Part shown: positions 61,449-64,000 of the stretch, in pieces
Numbering within the stretch: the first letter of the stretch is position 1
How the letters are laid out: each line of letters opens with the position of its first letter
Assembly (NCBI GenBank): GCA_026225095.1
Contig: JAMFSC010000074.1
Span: 1-64,000, forward strand
DNA: 64,000 nt
Direction: 5' to 3'
Origin: a bacterium
GTDB taxonomy: Bacteria > Acidobacteriota > Terriglobia > Terriglobales > Acidobacteriaceae
Notes under the pieces: generated by a model
What the model saw: only the letters and a program-made list of their open reading frames with translations
The model's database searches: none
Told to the model about the DNA's origin: nothing
Program-made: the position numbers and the translations under genes

Positions 61449-62743
61449 TCCCCACCCCGTCCCACCAGCCCCATCAAGGCATCGATCGTCCGTCCCGTCG
61501 CCCCCGCCTGAGCCTCAAAGACGCTCCTCCCCCTCTCCCCCATTACCTTCGCCCGATCCGTCAGCAACTCAACCAGAGCCCCCTCCAGCCCCTCCCGCCC
61601 GACAATCCGAATCGCCCCCACCTCCACCATCGCCCCCACAATCTCGCGAAAGTTCTCAAACGACTCCCCCATTACTACCGGAACCCCAAACTGAGCCGGC
61701 TCCAGCGGATTATGCCCTCCCTTCGCCACCAGGCTCCCGCCAACAAACGCGACATCCGCCACCCCGTACACCGCCGCCAGGTCCCCAATCGTATTCAGCA
61801 CCACCACCTCGCACCCCACAGAATCCGCAGACGATCCCATCTCCGTCCCCCGAACCATCAGAAATCTCCCCGCAAGAGCCTCGACCTCCCCAAACCGGTC
61901 CGTGTGCCGTGGAGCCAGCACCAGCATCACCCCCATCTCCCCCCGCAGCCGCCCCTCCCAAGCCTGGATCACCATCGCCTCTTCACTGGGTTCTTTATCC
62001 GTCTTCGCCCCTACCGTACTCCCCGCAACGATCACCCTCCGCCCCGCCGCCAGATCCCGAATCCCCTCCGCCACCGCACTCGCCTTCGGAGCCTTCACGT
62101 CATACTTCAGATTCCCCGACACCCTCACCCGGTCCGCCCGCACCCCCATCTCCCGCAACCGCCCCGCCGTCTCCTCGCTCTGCGCCAGAAACAACGAAAC
62201 CTCCCGCAGCAGAGGCCCCCACACCCCCCGCAGCCGCATATACCGGGGAAACGACCGGTCCGAAACCCGCGCATTCACCACCGCCAGCGGAATCCCCGCG
62301 ACCATGCACTGGTGAATCAAATTCGGCCAAAGCTCGCTCTCCATCGTCACCACCAGCCTCGGTCGCAACACCCCAAGATACCGCCGCATCAACACCGCCA
62401 GGTCCAGCGGCATATAAAACACCGGGCACCCCGCAAATCGCCTCCGCGCCAGCTCCTGCCCTGCCTGCGTCGTCGTCGAGACCGCCACCCCAAACCCCGC
62501 CGCCCTGAGTTCCCTTACCATCTCCGAAGCCGCCAGCACCTCCCCCACCGAGACCGCATGTACCCAGACAACATCCCGCCCGCCAAACTCCCGCACCGCC
62601 TCCCGCACCGCAAGCGGAACCCACCCCAGCCGCCCCGCCAGCCCAGCACGATACCTCCCACTTGTCGCCATCCGCAACAGCCACCACGGTAACCCAAGTA
62701 CCATGACCATCAGCAACATCGCACTATAGACCGCCAGAACCAA
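61445..62743 (-). CDS. waaA: 3-deoxy-D-manno-octulosonic acid transferase
   Basis: A 432-residue Kdo transferase that adds Kdo to lipid IVA. The N-terminal membrane anchor is VLAVYSAMLLMVMVLGLPWWLL. The catalytic domain has VWVHAVSVGEVLAASEMV near residue 60, and AFVGGSLVAKGGHNPLEPAQFGVPVVMGE near the C-terminus. The first codon of the open frame is TTG (62743); an ATG eight codons later is possible but would trim the anchor. It forms an operon with lpxK. Confidence 0.94.
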   Translation of the reverse strand: MVLAVYSAMLLMVMVLGLPWWLLRMATSGRYRAGLAGRLGWVPLAVREAVREFGGRDVVWVHAVSVGEVLAASEMVRELRAAGFGVAVSTTTQAGQELARRRFAGCPVFYMPLDLAVLMRRYLGVLRPRLVVTMESELWPNLIHQCMVAGIPLAVVNARVSDRSFPRYMRLRGVWGPLLREVSLFLAQSEETAGRLREMGVRADRVRVSGNLKYDVKAPKASAVAEGIRDLAAGRRVIVAGSTVGAKTDKEPSEEAMVIQAWEGRLRGEMGVMLVLAPRHTDRFGEVEALAGRFLMVRGTEMGSSADSVGCEVVVLNTIGDLAAVYGVADVAFVGGSLVAKGGHNPLEPAQFGVPVVMGESFENFREIVGAMVEVGAIRIVGREGLEGALVELLTDRAKVMGERGRSVFEAQAGATGRTIDALMGLVGRGGD

Positions 62744-62814
62744 CCGCCCACCTCACTCGTCCAAAAGGCATGCGCTTTACCTCCGCACCCAGCGACGATC
62801 ATAATCAACCCTGC

Positions 62815-63510
62815 ATGAACCCGCCCCGCACCCTCCTCCTCCCCACCCTGGCCCTGGTCCTCGCGGCCCTGTCCCTTCCCGCCCACGCCGCTGACAAAAA
62901 GGCTCCTCCCGCCAATCCCGCGCCCCAGTACCCCCTCTTCGAAGCCCACGACAAGGAACACGTCTCCATCGCCGCCGACCCCTGCGCCAAGGCCGACGAC
63001 TGCAAGTTCTTCCGCAATCCCTACCTCTCCCACGGCTTCCTCCCCGTCCGCGTCATCATCACCAACGACGGCGACCAGCCCCTCTCGCTCGACGACGTCC
63101 GCATCCAGTTCATCTCCGCCGACAAGGACACCATCCCCGCCGCGCTCCCCGAAGACCTCAACCGCCGCCTCTACTCCAAAAAGGCCGCCGCCGGTCACAA
63201 CGTCCCATTGCCCTTCCCCGGAGCCAAGATCCACACCCCCGGCGAGAAGATCGACAAGAAGATCAGCGACGACGACCGCGACTTCGGCTTCCCCTCCACC
63301 ACCGTCGCCCCCCACACCACCCAGGCCGGATATCTCTTCTACGACGTCAAGGAACTCGACGACCCCATCCTCCGGCACGCGACCCTCTATCTCAAGGAGA
63401 TCAAGGTCCAGGGCGCCAAGGGCTACCTCTTCGACTTCAACCTCCCCTTCGACAAGTGGCTCGCCGCCCAGCCCGCCCCGCCCAAAAAGGAAGCGGCACC
63501 CGTAAAATAG
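62815..63510 (+). CDS. secreted protein of unknown function
   Basis: A 231-residue exported protein. The signal peptide (LLLPTLALVLAALSLPAHAA) is followed by a beta-rich body with HVSIAADPCAKADDCKFF (two Cys), VRVIITNDGDQPLSLDDVRIQFISADKDTIPAAL and a Lys/Asp-rich segment. The pattern 'free-standing beta-domain with NDG...L' resembles DUF4352/Ig-like periplasmic domains, but I do not assign it. The ATG at 62815 starts the signal peptide; the frame is open 15 codons earlier. It is 5 bases before the next gene, so the two are probably co-transcribed. Confidence 0.75.
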   Translation: MNPPRTLLLPTLALVLAALSLPAHAADKKAPPANPAPQYPLFEAHDKEHVSIAADPCAKADDCKFFRNPYLSHGFLPVRVIITNDGDQPLSLDDVRIQFISADKDTIPAALPEDLNRRLYSKKAAAGHNVPLPFPGAKIHTPGEKIDKKISDDDRDFGFPSTTVAPHTTQAGYLFYDVKELDDPILRHATLYLKEIKVQGAKGYLFDFNLPFDKWLAAQPAPPKKEAAPVK

Positions 63511-63515
63511 CCGTC

Positions 63516-64000
63516 ATGCCCCAGCAGCAACCAGAGCAGCAATCAACCCTCATCCTCCGCGAAGCCACCCCCGCCGACGTCCCCCGGATCCACGCCTTCA
63601 TCCGCGCCCTCGCCGACTTCGAACGCGAGCCCCACTCCGTCCTCCTCACCGAAGCCGATCTCCTTCGCGACGGCTTCGGGCAGGTCCCTTTGTTCCACTG
63701 CATCCTCGCCGACTACGACCACACCCCCGCCGGCTTCGCCCTCTACTTCTCCACCTACTCCACCTGGACCGGCCCCGGCGTCCATCTCGAAGACCTCTTC
63801 GTCCTCCCCGAGTTCCGAGGCAAGGGAATCGGCAAAGCCCTTATCACCCGCGTAGCCTCCATCGCCCACACCCAGGGCTGCCACCGCATGCAGTGGAACG
63901 TCCTCGACTGGAACACCCACGCCATCGAATTCTACGAGAGCCTCGGAGCCCACCCCCTCACCGAATGGCGCATCATGCGAGTTGCCGGCGAAGCCCTCGC
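63516..64000 (+). CDS. GNAT-family N-acetyltransferase (partial at window edge)
   Basis: The gene starts at ATG 63516 and runs off the right edge after 161 codons. It shows ILREATPADVPRIHAFIRALADFERE at the start, then LEDLFVLPEFRGKGIGKALI, the acetyl-CoA pyrophosphate-binding motif, and WNVLDWNTHAIEFYESLGAHPL. These match the family that includes eukaryotic SAT1-like diamine and thialysine acetyltransferases. The substrate is not determined. Only a few codons are likely to be missing. Confidence 0.9.
   Translation, partial: MPQQQPEQQSTLILREATPADVPRIHAFIRALADFEREPHSVLLTEADLLRDGFGQVPLFHCILADYDHTPAGFALYFSTYSTWTGPGVHLEDLFVLPEFRGKGIGKALITRVASIAHTQGCHRMQWNVLDWNTHAIEFYESLGAHPLTEWRIMRVAGEAL

Overview
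The window looks like a chromosome segment of an acidobacterium of the class Terriglobia (Granulicella/Edaphobacter/Terriglobus-like). The evidence is a PadR regulator paired with a duplicated orphan ABC permease (ADOP), a VWFA-related acidobacterial protein, two large TonB-dependent receptors with an N-terminal carboxypeptidase-like domain, an LPS/Kdo gene set and high GC. No rRNA operon, intact tRNA or CRISPR array was seen.

Positions 1-23,300 form an accessory, island-like region of moderate GC. At the left edge an IS630-type element has cut off the end of cydB. An operon for formate oxidation and oxygen reduction follows (formate dehydrogenase, DUF1641, cydA, cydB'). Next come a MarC membrane protein, a tripartite efflux operon of the MdtP-YtcA-MdtN-MdtO type, an HxlR regulator, a FixJ-like regulator without its phosphoacceptor, a UBP zinc-finger protein, Dps, a cyclic-nucleotide-domain/thioredoxin-reductase-like fusion, a GlcG-like protein, MoaA, a lone LytTR regulator and an AbiE-type toxin-antitoxin pair. 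The region ends at a 3' fragment of tRNA-Ala(GGC) and a decayed tyrosine integrase. A 16-bp inverted repeat (TTCCA-N6-TGGAA) recurs 70-145 bp upstream of four units here (fdh, marC, efflux, dps/reductase). I propose it marks a local stress or redox regulon; this is the most interesting signal in the window.

Positions 23,500-33,700 hold a secreted protein, a TonB-dependent receptor divergent from a DesK/DesR-like two-component system with a tandem operator between them, a PEP-CTERM SGNH hydrolase, and PadR plus ADOP.

Positions 33,700-64,000 are very GC-rich core-like sequence: Lhr helicase, a small DUF5522 protein, a minus-strand block (DUF5666, glycine-rich TonB receptor, VWFA protein, TPR protein), a VIT1/CCC1-type transporter, a low-GC DUF3800 insertion, a methyltransferase, ergothioneine genes egtB and egtD (egtD carries an apparent frameshift), moaC and moeA, a TPR protein, a DUF3108-DUF2007-queC string, an ICMT-type methyltransferase, a family 9 glycosyltransferase, waaA-lpxK, and a partial acetyltransferase at the right edge. 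Three copies of a hairpin-forming intergenic repeat lie in this part. MoaA in the island and MoaC/MoeA in the core would both serve the molybdenum cofactor of the formate dehydrogenase.

All calls come from reading the sequence and recalling family features. No database search was run.
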